From assembly GCF_021869535.1 (NCBI RefSeq), contig NW_026262679.1:85495143-85559142 (forward strand): DNA of 64,000 bases. Direction: 5' to 3'. Shown one piece after another: positions 10,001-19,989 of the stretch; within the stretch, counting starts at the first letter, position 1, and each line of letters begins with the position of its first letter. The DNA is from Mytilus californianus (taxonomy: Eukaryota; Mollusca; Bivalvia; Mytilida; Mytilidae). Under the pieces are notes generated by a model. It was not told the origin of the DNA and did not search any database. It saw only the letters and a program-made list of their open reading frames with translations. The translations under genes were made by a program, and so were the position numbers.

Positions 10001-12094
10001 TGAGGCAAAATTTGTTTGGTTATTTCCACTAATGAAAATTTGTCTTTCCTAAAATATTTAGGGAATTATGTTATTAAATGTCTAGATGTTAGACGAAAAA
10101 TAAATTAATATACGTAATAGCGATGATAATAGTAATGATTTTATGGTTCTGGTCCTGCCTGGAATAAAATGTACATGATTTAAGGATGTTCGCTCCTCTG
10201 TTTCAAAATAACAAGGTTTATAAAAGACTGTTATAGATTGATAGAATATGAATAAGGGAACATAAAAATTAGAAAAAAATGATAGGTCCGTCTTCTAGTT
10301 TTTGAGATATAATCAGTTGAAAATTTGGCGGGAAGTGGTTCTCTCTAGATTTTTCATACATTTAACATTGACACCTTTTTCCTTTCAAAAGCTATGAAAA
10401 AATAACAAGGATTTTATTAAATTTTCAGAAATGACTTTCAAAACTATATGCAATAAAATTATGAAAAGAAAAGTAGGGGTCAGTGGGCAAAATTTTTATT
10501 GGTACTACATGGATAAAACTAGAGGATTCCGAATATCTGACAAAAAGTCAAAAACAAGAGGAGCGAACATCCTTAAATAAGGTAAAGTAATATATGTAGC
10601 TCTATAACTATATGAACATTTAATATTTCATTTCAATGTAAAAACTTTGTTTTTTTTTTGTTTGTTACAAATCAAAGTGTATTGTTTTGTGTGTATAAAT
10701 GTCAAGCTTCCCATCAAGGTCCCTTACTTGGAACAATTAGTATTCTTATTCTCATTTTTATTCTTATATTATTAAATATAGTCCATTTGCACTCCCTTTG
10801 AGTGCCCTAAAAGGGAGTGCCCAACAGGAATAATCTTCAGAAGTTTTCACTTTATCTAGCTGTTGCACTGATACCAGGGGATCCAGCTCTTGTTCAAAGG
10901 ATAGTGGAATCGGAGGAGGTCAAGTGCACAGAAATGGTGAAGAAATTAAGTAAAGAATTAGACGATTTGAAGGTAACAGCTGCATATTTTCAGCAGACGA
11001 TATGAAGTCTTTTCACACGTGAAACTTCATTATTTAAAAAAAAATGTACAATTTATGATTTACAATCGATACAATTAGAATTGTTTTTAGACAGAAGAAA
11101 TAACAACCTCTTAGATTGTATATTCAAAAACTTTGTCCCGATATGTCGTATATGTTACAAAGTAACATTCATGTATGAAGTATAATCTTTGTTGATCTGC
11201 GTTTATCATATTTTTGAAAGACGATGTGGGGTTTGACGTCAAAACCAAAAACATTGCTTCCAAAAGAGAAGCGGTCGCAGGTCACAATCCAGTTTAAACC
11301 CGCCACATACTTCATGTGCCTTTATCAAGTCAGGAGCTTGTAATTCATTGGTTGTCGTTGGTTTCTGTCTGTCATATTTATATTTCGTATATTGCTTCAG
11401 CATAAATCATGTCATTTGTTTTCTCTTTTGAAGTGTTTCAAGTTTTGTCATGCCGGGGCTTTTTATAGCAAACTATAAATACTTACATATGTTGATGGAA
11501 TTTATGGTTAAGCACTGTTATAGTCCAGACATTTTTCGGTGGAATACCTTTTTCAAATTTTATGGTCTTTGGTAAAATATCTGAGAACAAATTTTTACCT
11601 TCCGAATCACTACCCTATTTTTTTTCCTGCCAGGAGGTAGGGAACAAGTATTTATTTTTTTACCTTATGTTGTTACAAACGACAACCACTAATGAGATTC
11701 TTGACTTGGGATATGCACATGCATATTTTGCGGGTTTTAGGTTGTTTGTAACCTTTGGCCTTCACGAAACAATATGACAAGAATACTAATTGTACGCAAA
11801 TAGATACATTATGGTATGCAGTAACAGTTTACGAAAAAGATTTTTTTTTCCTTTTTAAATCAGATAGAAGGCGAGGTTGTGAGAGTAAACGGAGAACCAG
11901 GTCCTGCTGTTCTAGAAAAGGCAAAAGATCTCAAAGCAGTATACATAGTAGTAGGATCACGTGGTTTAGGGAAAATCCGGAGAACTATTATGGGCAGTGT
12001 CAGTGACTATCTCGTGCATCATGCACACATTCCAGTAGTTGTATGCAAATCAGAACATCACCATCATCATCATGGAGGTGATAACCATTCTTGA
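3940..12094 (+). CDS. Universal stress protein (USP family), four-exon gene
   Basis: Joining 3940-4009, 4390-4470, 10860-10972 and 11864-12094 gives 495 nt, a 164-residue protein of usual USP length. Every junction keeps phase and has GT/AG sites. Residues 7-14 form the first beta strand and loop (VVVIASDG). Residues 119-133 match the G-2X-G-9X-G(S/T) nucleotide-binding signature (GSRG, nine residues, GS). The final strand is IPVVVC (144-149), followed by six histidines at 153-158. USPs are small soluble alpha/beta proteins, many of which bind ATP; bivalves carry many paralogues linked to stress responses. No signal peptide or membrane segment is seen. The start codon has A at -3 and G at +4. 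Intron sizes are about 380, 6389 and 891 bp, and intron 2 is filled with transposon remains. The family assignment is secure; the exact role is unknown. Confidence 0.92.
4390..4470 (+). CDS. USP exon 2
   Basis: An 81-nt exon after the acceptor 'attatag' and before the donor 'gtaagtat', phase 1 on both sides. It encodes YATEFYQPGNFAVVVYVATY and onward, matching the USP helix 1 and second strand (usual pattern: HxPGN then hydrophobic strand ending in V-x-x). The usual tryptophan of helix 1 is absent; lysine occupies residue 24. It was recognised from the family pattern and from phase agreement with both neighbours. Confidence 0.85.
4646..6141. mobile_element. Non-autonomous DNA transposon with perfect 32-bp TIRs, in USP intron 2
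   Basis: The 32 bases at 4646-4677 are the exact reverse complement of 6110-6141. The 1.5 kb interior has no transposase. It carries a repeated word, GTAACAGGATAGACA or close variants, in both orientations: about 5207-5245 (two inverse copies), 5388-5402, 5418-5452 (two copies), 5591-5608 and 5785-5800. No certain target-site duplication could be read. The superfamily is unknown. Confidence 0.7.
6168..6775. repeat. Foldback (long inverted repeat) in USP intron 2
   Basis: The left arm (about 6168-6440) and right arm (about 6480-6775) are reverse complements with scattered differences. For example 'gtttgcacgccaatactg' near 6248 faces its complement near 6695, and 'gaggtcaatacgatgt' near 6399 faces its complement near 6525. 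The centre is about 40 bp. It is an imperfect palindrome of about 0.6 kb abutting the right TIR of the preceding element, probably a foldback MITE. Confidence 0.8.
6776..7699. other. USP intron 2, unassigned AT-rich sequence
   Basis: Near 6797-6825 a word close to the 32-bp TIR of the upstream element occurs ('tatgggtcatt' followed by 'ggaatgtc'), perhaps a worn third terminus. Nothing else is recognised. Confidence 0.35.
7700..7870 (-). repeat. Mussel repeat family F, inverted partial copy
   Basis: It reads 'attgccaatgagacaac', then 'ggccccgacatgacaaaa', which are the complements of the family F words. A short internal duplication 'acaactataggtc' occurs at both 7736 and 7771. Confidence 0.7.
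7930..8065. repeat. Short tandem duplication with 'attttagcg' modules
   Basis: A roughly 55-bp unit reading 'attttagcgccgagatatt' then 'cacctgtatttcggat' is followed by a second copy ('attttagcgccgggttatt', 'gcctgtatttctgat'). A further truncated 'cccattttagcg' follows. An isolated related 'actttagcg' is at about 9241. Confidence 0.6.
8066..10177. other. USP intron 2, no recognised feature
   Basis: Two kilobases of AT-rich sequence with short TA runs (near 8645 and 8365). No open frame resembles a protein family and no repeat family could be named. Confidence 0.4.
10178..10578. mobile_element. MITE of about 400 bp with 22-bp perfect TIRs
   Basis: The ends read 'atttaaggatgttcgctcct' and its complement 'aggagcgaacatccttaaat' (one more base pair inside each). 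The interior is non-coding. TTAA or TA at each edge could be the target-site duplication; the TTAA reading would suit a piggyBac-type element, but this is not proven. Confidence 0.8.
10789..10820. repeat. Small perfect hairpin upstream of USP exon 3
   Basis: The 11-base arms GCACTCCCTTT and AAAGGGAGTGC are separated by 10 bases. It lies 39 bases before the exon 3 start, within the region where branch point and acceptor recognition occur. Any effect on splicing is speculation. Confidence 0.6.
10860..10972 (+). CDS. USP exon 3
   Basis: A 113-nt exon between the acceptor 'tttatctag' and the donor 'gtaaca'. It completes codon 51 and encodes residues 52-88. The stretch from VESEEVKCTEMVKKLSKELD is a charged amphipathic helix, as expected for the long helix that precedes the third strand of USP domains. 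It ends in phase 0. Confidence 0.88.
11230..11480 (+). repeat. Mussel repeat family F, 5' part, in USP intron 3
   Basis: The words 'aacccgccacatacttcatg', 'aagtcaggagcttgtaattc', 'ggttgtcgttggtttctg' and 'gccggggctttttatag' occur in the same order as in the copies at 16.8 and 63.2 kb. It is truncated before the 3' module. Confidence 0.7.
11864..12094 (+). CDS. USP exon 4 (terminal coding exon)
   Basis: Begins after a T-rich tract and 'aaatcag', phase 0, and runs 76 codons to TGA at 12092-12094. It holds the most diagnostic part of the family: EPGPAVLEKAK, the glycine motif GSRGLGKIRRTIMGS, the helix SDYLVHHAHIP and the last strand PVVVC. The tail is six consecutive histidines followed by GGDNHS. 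Confidence 0.93.
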   Translation: MEGEVVRVNGEPGPAVLEKAKDLKAVYIVVGSRGLGKIRRTIMGSVSDYLVHHAHIPVVVCKSEHHHHHHGGDNHS

Positions 12095-12262
12095 TTACAT
12101 CAAACATGAGGACTAAGTTTTGTATAGCGGAGGAAATGTTCTGTTTTCATTTTTAATTTGAAGGAAATGTGGCAAGGACAGCCATTTTATTTTACTGACT
12201 GATTTTCTTTTATGAAAGATATTCAGATAAATGCCGAGCGAAAATCTTTTTGATTCAGGATG

Positions 12263-12268
12263 AATAAA
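12263..12268 (+). promoter_or_regulatory. Polyadenylation signal of the USP gene
   Basis: AATAAA lies about 170 bases after the stop codon and is followed by T-rich sequence. It is the first canonical hexamer downstream of the coding region. Confidence 0.65.
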
Positions 12269-12269
12269 A

Positions 12270-12769
12270 GTTTATTGCTTAACTGTATCTGTATATTTTT
12301 GATAGTTACAATAAGGAACTTATCAGTATAAAATTACAAAAAAAATATTGAAGTAGAATGCAATGAAATCTGCTGCAAATGACAGTGCGATCAAAAAGTC
12401 ATCAACACAAAGAGCGCAAAATGACATAATAGTATCATAGAAAATTTGACATGAAGAGTAAATTGTTTTAAACATTTCACTGCCACTGGGTTAATTTTGT
12501 TTTGCTGGTGTCGTTTTATTCGAATTCTACAAATATGTTCATTGAGCATGGATTGATTTTCTTAATCATGTTGTTTCAATTTATTTTTCATGAATTAAGA
12601 AACATTTACTTAACTAGTTATAGAATATATTCCATATTTATGAACTGGATATTTACAGTACCAAAACACTGGCTATGTATGATAGAAATTTCCGTACGCA
12701 TGACTTGTGTCGGATATAAGTCGACGAGACAGCAATCAAACGACAAAAAATTACTAACAGACATCTAGA
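12270..12769. other. 3' flank of the USP gene
   Basis: AT-rich sequence after the polyadenylation signal with no recognised gene. The open frame at 12502-12768 is hydrophobic and T-rich and is judged non-coding. Confidence 0.4.
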
Positions 12770-13235
12770 GGTCAACAAAAGACGGGTTTATTGTGTTATT
12801 GTGCTATGGTCATTTTTTGTATTCTTTTCTTTCATGTTTGCTCGTGTGCTCTGTCTATAGAGTGTCTATATGCCATTTTGTTTTTCTTTGTTGACATAGT
12901 TGTTTGTTTGTATAGTTATTAGGATTATAACACAATGTTAACTGCTGTACCCAAATTTTTGTTATTTTAACCTGTTATGTCTGTTTGTTTTGCTCACACA
13001 TTGTTGTCAATATAATGGAATTCTATGCGACTGACAGTCATATAAATGAGAGGTTCAGCTAGCTATAAAACCAGGTTTAATTCACAATTTTTTACATAAG
13101 AAAATGCTTGTACCAAGTCATGAATATGACAGTTGCTTTTCATTCGTTTGATGTGTTTGAGCTTTTGATTTTGTCATTTGATAAGGGACTTTTCGTTTTG
13201 AATTTTCCTTGGAGTTCTGTATTTTCAAAGTTGTT
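12770..13235 (+). repeat. Common mussel interspersed repeat (family H)
   Basis: The segment from about 12780 ('gtgctatggtcattttttgt') to 'gaattttccttggagttc' near 13200 has wording I recognise as a recurrent mussel repeat, including 'gagaggttcagctagctat' and 'accaagtcatgaatatgaca'. There is only one copy in this window, so the family call rests on memory, not on internal comparison. Confidence 0.5.
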
Positions 13236-14189
13236 ATTCTACTTTATATAAACATTACCTCGAGCTCTAAACATGTTCATGAAAAACTGATTTAAGAGGA
13301 TGAAGTTAGATTTTTATTGCAACCAAGTTCTAACTGAGTGTTAGTTGTGAAATCCCAATGTCAGGGTCACAAATGATCACGAATCTGTTTCGCTTGTCCA
13401 AGCCATGACAACCCTACTTTCCTCAATTGTTACAACCTCTCCTCTCTTCCCCTGGGAATCGGATACAGATTTACTTACCATCGTTTTCGGTCTCGTGTAT
13501 TCCCGGTGTGGTATTCCATAAGTATATTTAAAAATGTCAACGACAAAAAATTAAGACAGCGTGAAAGGGGAAATACATACGGAGTAGACATGTACAATAT
13601 CCAAAGTTTTTACAAAGATAAACCATTAGTAAGCAATCAATGAAACAATAGAAATGTTTTCAATTGATGTAAGTAACAAAACTGAATGACTATACATCTT
13701 CATTTACGAAACCTAAGGATAAAAGTTTTATCACCTGGTTTGTATGGTATCTACATGGTATCTGACACAACGAAGAAGGCTAACAATGATGATCAACCAT
13801 TTCTATAATGCCGGTTCAAGTGTTGAACAAAATTGCAGGGTTGGGTTGAAAAGTCTCAGCTCGTGGTATTGAACTCACAGAATTTCGACATACACGACTT
13901 GGATGTAAAGAAGAAAGGGCAAAAGCTGTCAAATTAATGCTCACTGAATTGACTTAAATTCTCATATTTGATTTATATCATTCTATGTATACAGTCCAAA
14001 TGACAAAAAGTCCAAAAGAAACAATTGACAATGCATGGACTCGCCAACTTCTACGTCATTTGGGCTCTCGGTCATAAACTTTACTCAGTACTCGGAGTAC
14101 AAAATTTGTACTCCAAACAACAAATCCAGTATTTTTATTGGTTGATTTCTGAGTCGGAGTACGATAATCGTGCTCGAAATCTTTATGAC
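13236..14189. other. Intergenic, nothing recognised
   Basis: No gene could be supported. The open frame beginning at 14025 overlaps repeat sequence at its end and shows no family similarity. Confidence 0.35.
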
Positions 14190-14265
14190 CGCAAAGCCTG
14201 GTCTCTGGTTGAGAATTGTCTCATTGGCAATCATACAACACTTTCTTATTTCTCTATATCGTTAT
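14190..14265 (+). repeat. 3' tail module of family F
   Basis: It contains 'ggttgagaattgtctcattg' followed by 'gcaatcatacaacac', the typical 3' module, preceded by unrelated sequence. Confidence 0.6.
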
Positions 14266-15439
14266 GGTGTATCAGTATTTTGTGCGTATTTTTGACTAGT
14301 CTAGACGCCAACTAATTAATTAACCATCGAGATGATCTCCAGAGACTGCCAATGGTAATATTATCCAATGCTAACATAAATATTGATATACAATTATACA
14401 AACCAGAACGTGCAATAGTATAATGACGATTTTTCTAGGCCAGTTTGATTTAATGTCATAGATTAAAAAATATGTATATCATCGTTTTACTTGTACAAGA
14501 AAGTTTTTTTTGTTTGCCGAATCAGTCAACGCAATGGTTCTTCCTGGTCGCTCCCTTGTTTCACTTATCAATGTTGACATTTTCTTTTCTTTTTAATGAA
14601 ATGCAAGGGGATGGTATAATATATGGTTTGCAGCTTGATAATGTTGAGTTGTAGCCGAGCATTCACTTCCTGTTTGCCGTTATTTTGAAATTTTACAACT
14701 AATTGTAGAAGGAAAATTTTCGTCAAACTTTTCTTGGCTTCTATCAAGGGAATGAGTTACGAAGATAACGTAGATATCTCTTCCATAGTAGAAATAGCCT
14801 ATAACAATCACCATGCACTGTGATTTTAAACCCACTTGTAAAATAACAAATAACAAACAAACTCATAGCTGATATTGCTGAAGAAATCTATTCCGAAGTT
14901 CACCCACTGATTTTATGTGGGACGGCCGGCTGATTTCATATTAGCAGGTTAATTAAGTACTTTGAGCTTGCTTTAGATACTTGCGGGCATTTTTTGCTTT
15001 TAGGTATTGTAAAACTGGTTTTCTTCAGTGCAGGATCGTTTAAGATTTTTGATAGGAAATCTACGTAATGGACATTTGCGCTTCAAATTGTATCTATTTG
15101 CGCTACAGAACATTAATTTGACCTTTTGGGATTTATGACTCTCCTGATAATTCAATTTTCTCTTTCGTTCATTTGAAGCAAATTTTCTGACTATTTTTGC
15201 AGGAGTTAATCATTTTTAGAGTTTGTGAACATTTCCCATTGACATTGGTAAATTCGGTTGAGGTTTTCTTCTTTTTTTTTAACATGGCCTTTGACATAGA
15301 CTACAAATCCTTTGGATGAAGAGAATACTCGTCCACATCTTTTATCCCAGCGAATAGTCGTAGAAGCTCTCGGTCAGCAGCCTTCCGTTTGGCAAACAAA
15401 TGCTAACTCAAGAATAGTTTACCTTAGCGGTATATGGCA
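14266..15439. other. Intergenic, nothing recognised
   Basis: AT-rich sequence. Open frames such as 14472-14654 have no recognisable domain. Confidence 0.35.
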
Positions 15440-15625
15440 AAACCTTTCGTAATTTTTGGCCCTCAATGCTCTTCGACTTCGTACTTTATTCGGCCTTTTA
15501 ACTCTTTTGACTGGAGCGTCACTGACGATTTTTTTTGTAGACGAAACGCACGACTGGCATACACATTTTTATAGGCCAAGTATCTTTAATGAGTTTTTTT
15601 TTGTACAGATGATCGCGCTTAATTT
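15440..15625 (+). repeat. Mussel interspersed repeat fragment (family I)
   Basis: The wording 'ctcttcgacttcgtacttta', 'ggagcgtcactgacgatt' and 'gtagacgaaacgcacgactg' is known to me as a recurrent mussel repeat. The open frame 15456-15683 runs through it and is not considered a gene. Confidence 0.5.
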
Positions 15626-15899
15626 TTCTGTCATCAAGTGGATGTTTATGTTGATTTTTCTGATGCAACATGATTTCAATTAGTAATGATTACAATAAAT
15701 TCATTCAGATCTTAGGTAAAATGTCCCGTCAATTTAAGCACAGCTGTATCAAAATTCAGTGTCCTTTGTTTGGAGCATAAAAGTCCTTCCGCGTTACAGA
15801 TAATAAAGTGCTATTTTCTTGTTTCGGATTTTGTTGTGATAAGATTACGACAATGTTGATAGCACACCAAATACACAATAATATAATGATACTTTCTTT

Positions 15900-16425
15900 A
15901 ATGTACCTTTTGTCTGGGACCACTGTAATAGTCCCAGCTTTTGTTAAGGATTTTCATAGAAATATTAGAATTGTTGGATGTTGTTTTGTATACTTAAAAA
16001 CGGGTTTGGAATTTCAAATTAGGTTAAATCAACACCGACGACGTATGTTCATCTTCCCGTCCCATGTCTTGAACCTCGCCAGTAAATGTCACTTTTATAA
16101 GGAATGTGGTGGAGTTAAGCATGTTTGAAGGCCGCACAAAACCCCCTAACCTGGGACAGGGAATATGAGCCCATATCCCTGTGAAGCCCGAATAACAATT
16201 ACATTATACTGGAGTGTCCTGATTTTAACATTATATATACCATTCTGGTCTTCTTGTTCACAGGGTATATGGGTTCATATGCCCTGTCAATGCAACCAAT
16301 CAAATTGCATGATTGACACAGATATTTATATATTACTCATATATCCCTATCTGTTTATTCACTAGTGAAGTCGTTTCGTTGCTGACTGTTTTAATCGTTT
16401 CGTTGCTGACTGTTTTAAGATTAGA
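15900..16425. repeat. Cluster of small inverted and direct repeats
   Basis: A 7-bp-arm hairpin (CTGGGAC/GTCCCAG) lies at 15914-15937. Two related hairpin-like segments starting with ACAGGG and ending with CCCTGT lie near 16155-16181 and 16259-16288. A 24-bp tandem duplication ('tcgtttcgttgctgactg' plus 'ttttaa') is at 16371-16394 and 16395-16418. No coding potential was recognised. Confidence 0.5.
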
Positions 16426-16809
16426 TAATCTTTATTTCAGACACTGTGTAATTCATACATATCACAACATTTTTGTATAAACGGTTTCTTAACAGAATAA
16501 AATTCTTTTGTGATATTTACAGTGTCAATTATATTCTATTAAATTAAATGTAAATTAAAAATTCACATATAAATGCAATGTACTATACACTTAACAATGC
16601 TGACGAATACAAAACAAATCACCACTAAAAATTGAACTTTGGTACCAAATGATTTTGGGATGCTTTCAGGCCACGTAATAGACTGAACATTGACTTTTAA
16701 TAACTTCTTCAAAGATGAGACTTCATTTTTGACAAACATGCATATGTGATGAGTTAAACCCTATTTCAACTGATTTTTATAGCTGTTATAGTGTGTTCTT
16801 ATGTCGTAC

Positions 16810-17165
16810 TGTTACATCACTGTCCCAGGTTAGGGGAGGGTTGGTGCATTCAAACATGTTCAACCCAGCCATATTATATATGTGCCTTTCAAAGTCAGGA
16901 ACCTGTAGTTCAGTGGTTGTCGTTGGTTCATGTCTGACATGATTTGTTTTTCGTAAATGGTTTTGTTATAAATTTGGCCAGTAGTTTTCTCAATTGAATT
17001 GTTTCATATTATTCATATCGAAGCCTTTTATAGCCGACCATACGGTATGGTGTTTTCTCATTGTTGAAGGCCGTATACGTACAGTTGCCTATAATTGCTT
17101 GCGATCCACTTTATTTGAACTTTGATGGATAGTTGTCGCATTGGCATTCATACCACATCTCCATA
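16810..17165 (+). repeat. Mussel repeat family F, near-complete copy
   Basis: The order is: 'actgttacatcactgtccca', 'ggttaggggagggttgg', 'agtcaggaacctgtagttca', 'tggttgtcgttggttcatg', 'gccttttatagccga', 'tgttgaaggccgtat', 'tcgcattggcattcatacca'. It matches the copies at about 20.0, 45.0 (inverted) and 63.1-63.8 kb. Confidence 0.8.
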
Positions 17166-17317
17166 GTTTTATATATTACTGCATCCTGAATGCATAATTT
17201 TACCATGATTAATCGCACTTAATTAATCTCATTTCAGAGTCATGAGACTTTTATATGTGTTCTATATATATATATCTACCTAATACTGAACATTAAAATA
17301 GCATGGGCGTAGCGGCC

Positions 17318-17458
17318 GGTACAGCAGGTACGGCAGTGGCCGTACCAACAATTTTCGTTGGTACGGCAGGTACGGCAGTGGCCGTACCAACAATTTTCGT
17401 TGGTACGGCAGGTACGGCAGTGGCCGTACCAACAATTTTCGTTGGTACGGCATGCCGT
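17318..17458. repeat. 42-bp minisatellite with internal palindrome, about 3 copies
   Basis: The unit starts 'gtacggcaggtacggcagtg' and continues 'gccgtaccaacaattttcgt' plus 'tg', exactly 42 bp. Copies are near-identical. Each unit contains GGTACGGC facing GCCGTACC, so every repeat can fold back. Because 42 is a multiple of three, a minus-strand open frame repeats a 14-residue peptide, which is a by-product and not evidence for a gene. Confidence 0.9.
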
Positions 17459-17549
17459 ATATAAATTTAAATAAACAAATATTTAAAAAAAACAAGGTTT
17501 TTGCACGGGAATAAAGAAAACAAGGTTTTTACAGGAAAGAACAAAGATA

Positions 17550-18096
17550 GAAAATTCCATTTATACGTCATATGCAATATACGATATACTAAACAATTAT
17601 GAATCTTTGAAAAAGTTATGGGAATGGTCATTAGAGAAACTTCGTGATACTGAAATGAAGGCGAGATTAATAAGAGACGTAGAAGCACACATGCAAAGAT
17701 TTGACTTTGTCTTTGGTCTGAGTCTGTGGGAATGTCTTCTGCGAAACTGTCAAGGCAATTTCCCTAATGAGAACTGACGAGGCATATGGACTTTTTGTCA
17801 CAAAGTCACCAACTTTGCCGAGCTGCCTGAAAGATGTAGACGAGTCATGTCTACCTAGACAGAAATTGATGCCTACTAGGTTAGAGACCGGGAATGCAGA
17901 ACCTCATTATCATGAAACACCGAAAGGGTATTTCCAGCAGATTCATTTAGAAACCAGATCACTTGTTATTAAAGATCGGTTCGACACACCCGACTTCGAC
18001 ATGTACGTCAATGCAGAACAGGCTTTGATACAATGTATAAGAGGGAACGAATTTGAAGATGAATTGAATGCTATTACAACATTTTTACGGGGATGA
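17550..18096 (+). pseudogene. hAT transposase-derived (ZMYM1-like) gene fragment, frameshifted
   Basis: Two frames give a recognisable ZMYM1-like protein of hAT-transposase descent. From 17595 the frame reads NYESLKKLWEWSLEKLRDTE, then RFDFVFGLSLWECLLRN, and stops at about 17776. A second frame from 17752 continues MRTDEAYGLFVTK, then DVDESCLPRQKLMPTRLETG, HETPKGYFQQIHLE and IKDRFDTPDFDMY, and stops at 18094. The segment normally lying between these parts is missing, so a deletion plus frameshift has occurred. The N-terminal BED/THAP part and the C-terminal dimerisation domain are absent. It sits next to the 42-bp minisatellite. The family call rests on motif memory. Confidence 0.65.
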
Positions 18097-18261
18097 CTTC
18101 CAAATGGATAATATGTCTAAAAATAATGCAGAGGAATCTCTTTATGTGGTGTTTGTAATCTCTAGTTTAGAACAATTAATGGGACCCAATCAGAAAAGTT
18201 CGTATTGTTAATGGAAAGAACATCTTCAATAAACCTGTATCATGGTATTTACAATTTAAGA

Positions 18262-18352
18262 AATAATTAATGGAAGCTATAGATTTGTTGAAAATTCACA
18301 TACGGCCCAGGCCATGTGTACATTTCCAACAAATCTATGGCTTCCATGAATT
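18262..18352. repeat. Inverted repeat with about 31-bp arms
   Basis: 'gaaataattaatggaagcta' followed by 'tagatttgttg' faces 'caacaaatctatggcttcca' followed by 'tgaattatttc', with about 28-30 bases between. A worn third copy of one arm ('gcttgcatgaattatttc') is near 18479-18496. It is probably a small MITE. Confidence 0.7.
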
Positions 18353-18789
18353 ATTTCGATTCTAATAGGACAAATACGGTAATTTAAAAAACCGAAGCGA
18401 GGGTGGGTATGCCGTGTGTGTGGCTGTTCTATTTTACCCCCTGTTGGATAATTCTAAAAATTTCCGATATACCTATAGCTTGCATGAATTATTTCTTCAA
18501 TAACCGCTAAAGAAAAGTGTGTTTAATTCTTTTAATTGTCATCCCAACATTTGCCATGTTTAATTTACATTTTTTTTCTCGTCAGCTACAGTTGACATTT
18601 CGTAACTATAAGGAGCAGCCATGTTGACTTGCTGAAATCAGTAAATGTGCGAATAATGCAATAGAATAGAAAATAAAACAAAACCCACCTCAAAACTCCA
18701 TTTTAATGCAATATTATCCGAATTTGGAGGGATCACGTAACTGAACTTTTTTTCCTCCTGTTGTCCGTCACAATGATTATGTTCTCTCA

Positions 18790-18990
18790 ATTACACGACG
18801 GGTGCCACATTTTGGAGCAGGATCTGCTTACCCTTCCGGAGCACCTGAGATCAACCGAGGTTTTTGGTGAGGTTCGTGTTGCTCAGTCTTAAATTTTCTA
18901 TGTCGTTTTGTGTTTTGTGTACTATTGTTTGTCGTTTTGCCATTTTCATTTTTTTTTGCCATGACATTGTATTTATTTCACTCACATGGT
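18790..18990 (+). repeat. Mussel repeat family G, second copy
   Basis: It shares 'ggagcaggatctgcttac' and 'ccttccggagcacctgagat' and the same T/G-rich tail with the copy between the 110-bp duplications at 2.4-2.8 kb. Confidence 0.75.
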
Positions 18991-19850
18991 CAAAATCTTA
19001 AAGTTCTTGTCAAATACTATTGGGAATTGAATATTTAAGAGACTAAATCATATACTAAAATTTTTTTGTTAACAATTTTACATATACTCAAAATGATACT
19101 TGTTGTTACGGCTTTTTGCCGTTGAAGTCATTTTGATACAAAATTGCAAATTTTACATGTTTTTGTCAAATTTTGCATCGATGTAGGTCGATAACCAAAT
19201 GAATTAATTTGTATCCGCAAAACTATTTATATCTTTACTTTCAAAGAAATTTTGGTTTTGATTAACGATGTCCTTGTACATGTTTTTGAAGGATTTCTGC
19301 CACTGTGTCTAAAGCACCAACCGTTCATCTTTTTGTTGAAAAGGGTGAGGCATGTTTTTTTTTCTTTCCTTTATTACTATTTTTGCCAGGCTTAATTTTT
19401 TTATAATTCTTTAATGTATTTATTTTTCCCAACCTTGTAAAGAAAACAAGCATGCTTTTTCATGCATTTCACTTCTGAAACAAGCGTTTTTCAAGAGATT
19501 TAGAATCCAACAATTTATTTCATAAAAAATGAAAGGGGAGTGTTTAATAATTTTAATGTTGAATATTTTTCATTTTTTTAAAGGTGTAAATTTTAGGCTC
19601 CTGGAAGCCAATAGCTACTCATGTTATTATCAACAGTCTTAGTACTGAAAGATCATCCAAATAAACCTTTAACTTTGCAAGCTTTTATAGACGTAACACT
19701 GAATCTCACTTTTCACTTTGGGTGCTAATAGGCTGTGTACTGATTTATATTTTAGTCTTAGTAAACATTATTTATTCATTAGCTGTAATTAGATTTGAAC
19801 TAGCTATGAGTACTCTATGTCTTTTTGTAAGTTGTTGTCATGCTCCGTGC
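18991..19850. other. Intergenic, nothing recognised except a dispersed duplication
   Basis: A segment near 19330-19375 containing 'catgtttttttttctttcct' recurs near 19900-19942, each preceded by 'ttgttgaaa'. Otherwise no gene or repeat family is recognised. Confidence 0.4.
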
Positions 19851-19892
19851 CTGAGACTACTATAACACATGTTTGTGTTATAGTAGTCTCAG
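19851..19892. mobile_element. 42-bp perfect hairpin flanked by 7-bp direct repeats
   Basis: Two 19-base arms, CTGAGACTACTATAACACA and its exact complement, are separated by four bases. The words on either side are identical (TCCGTGC), as expected of a 7-bp target-site duplication. It may be a minimal terminal-inverted-repeat remnant. Confidence 0.75.
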
Positions 19893-19989
19893 TCCGTGCC
19901 GATCTTGTTGAAAGGGGGGACATGTTTTTTTTTCTTTCCTTCGTCGAGCCCATTCCAAATGATTTTCACAATTTGTTCTAATGTTGTGG

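Noticed and set aside
11755..12006. Alternative open frame over USP exon 4
   Set aside because: It overlaps the true exon in another frame, crosses intron 3, and has no family similarity.
12061..12079. CAT/CAC run as a simple microsatellite only
   Set aside because: It is within the USP coding frame and immediately before the stop in a protein that otherwise matches the family, so it is treated as coding, although slippage may have lengthened it.
17280..17495. Minus-strand open frame with a 14-residue repeat
   Set aside because: It is a by-product of the 42-bp minisatellite; the repeated peptide resembles no family and the frame has no other support.
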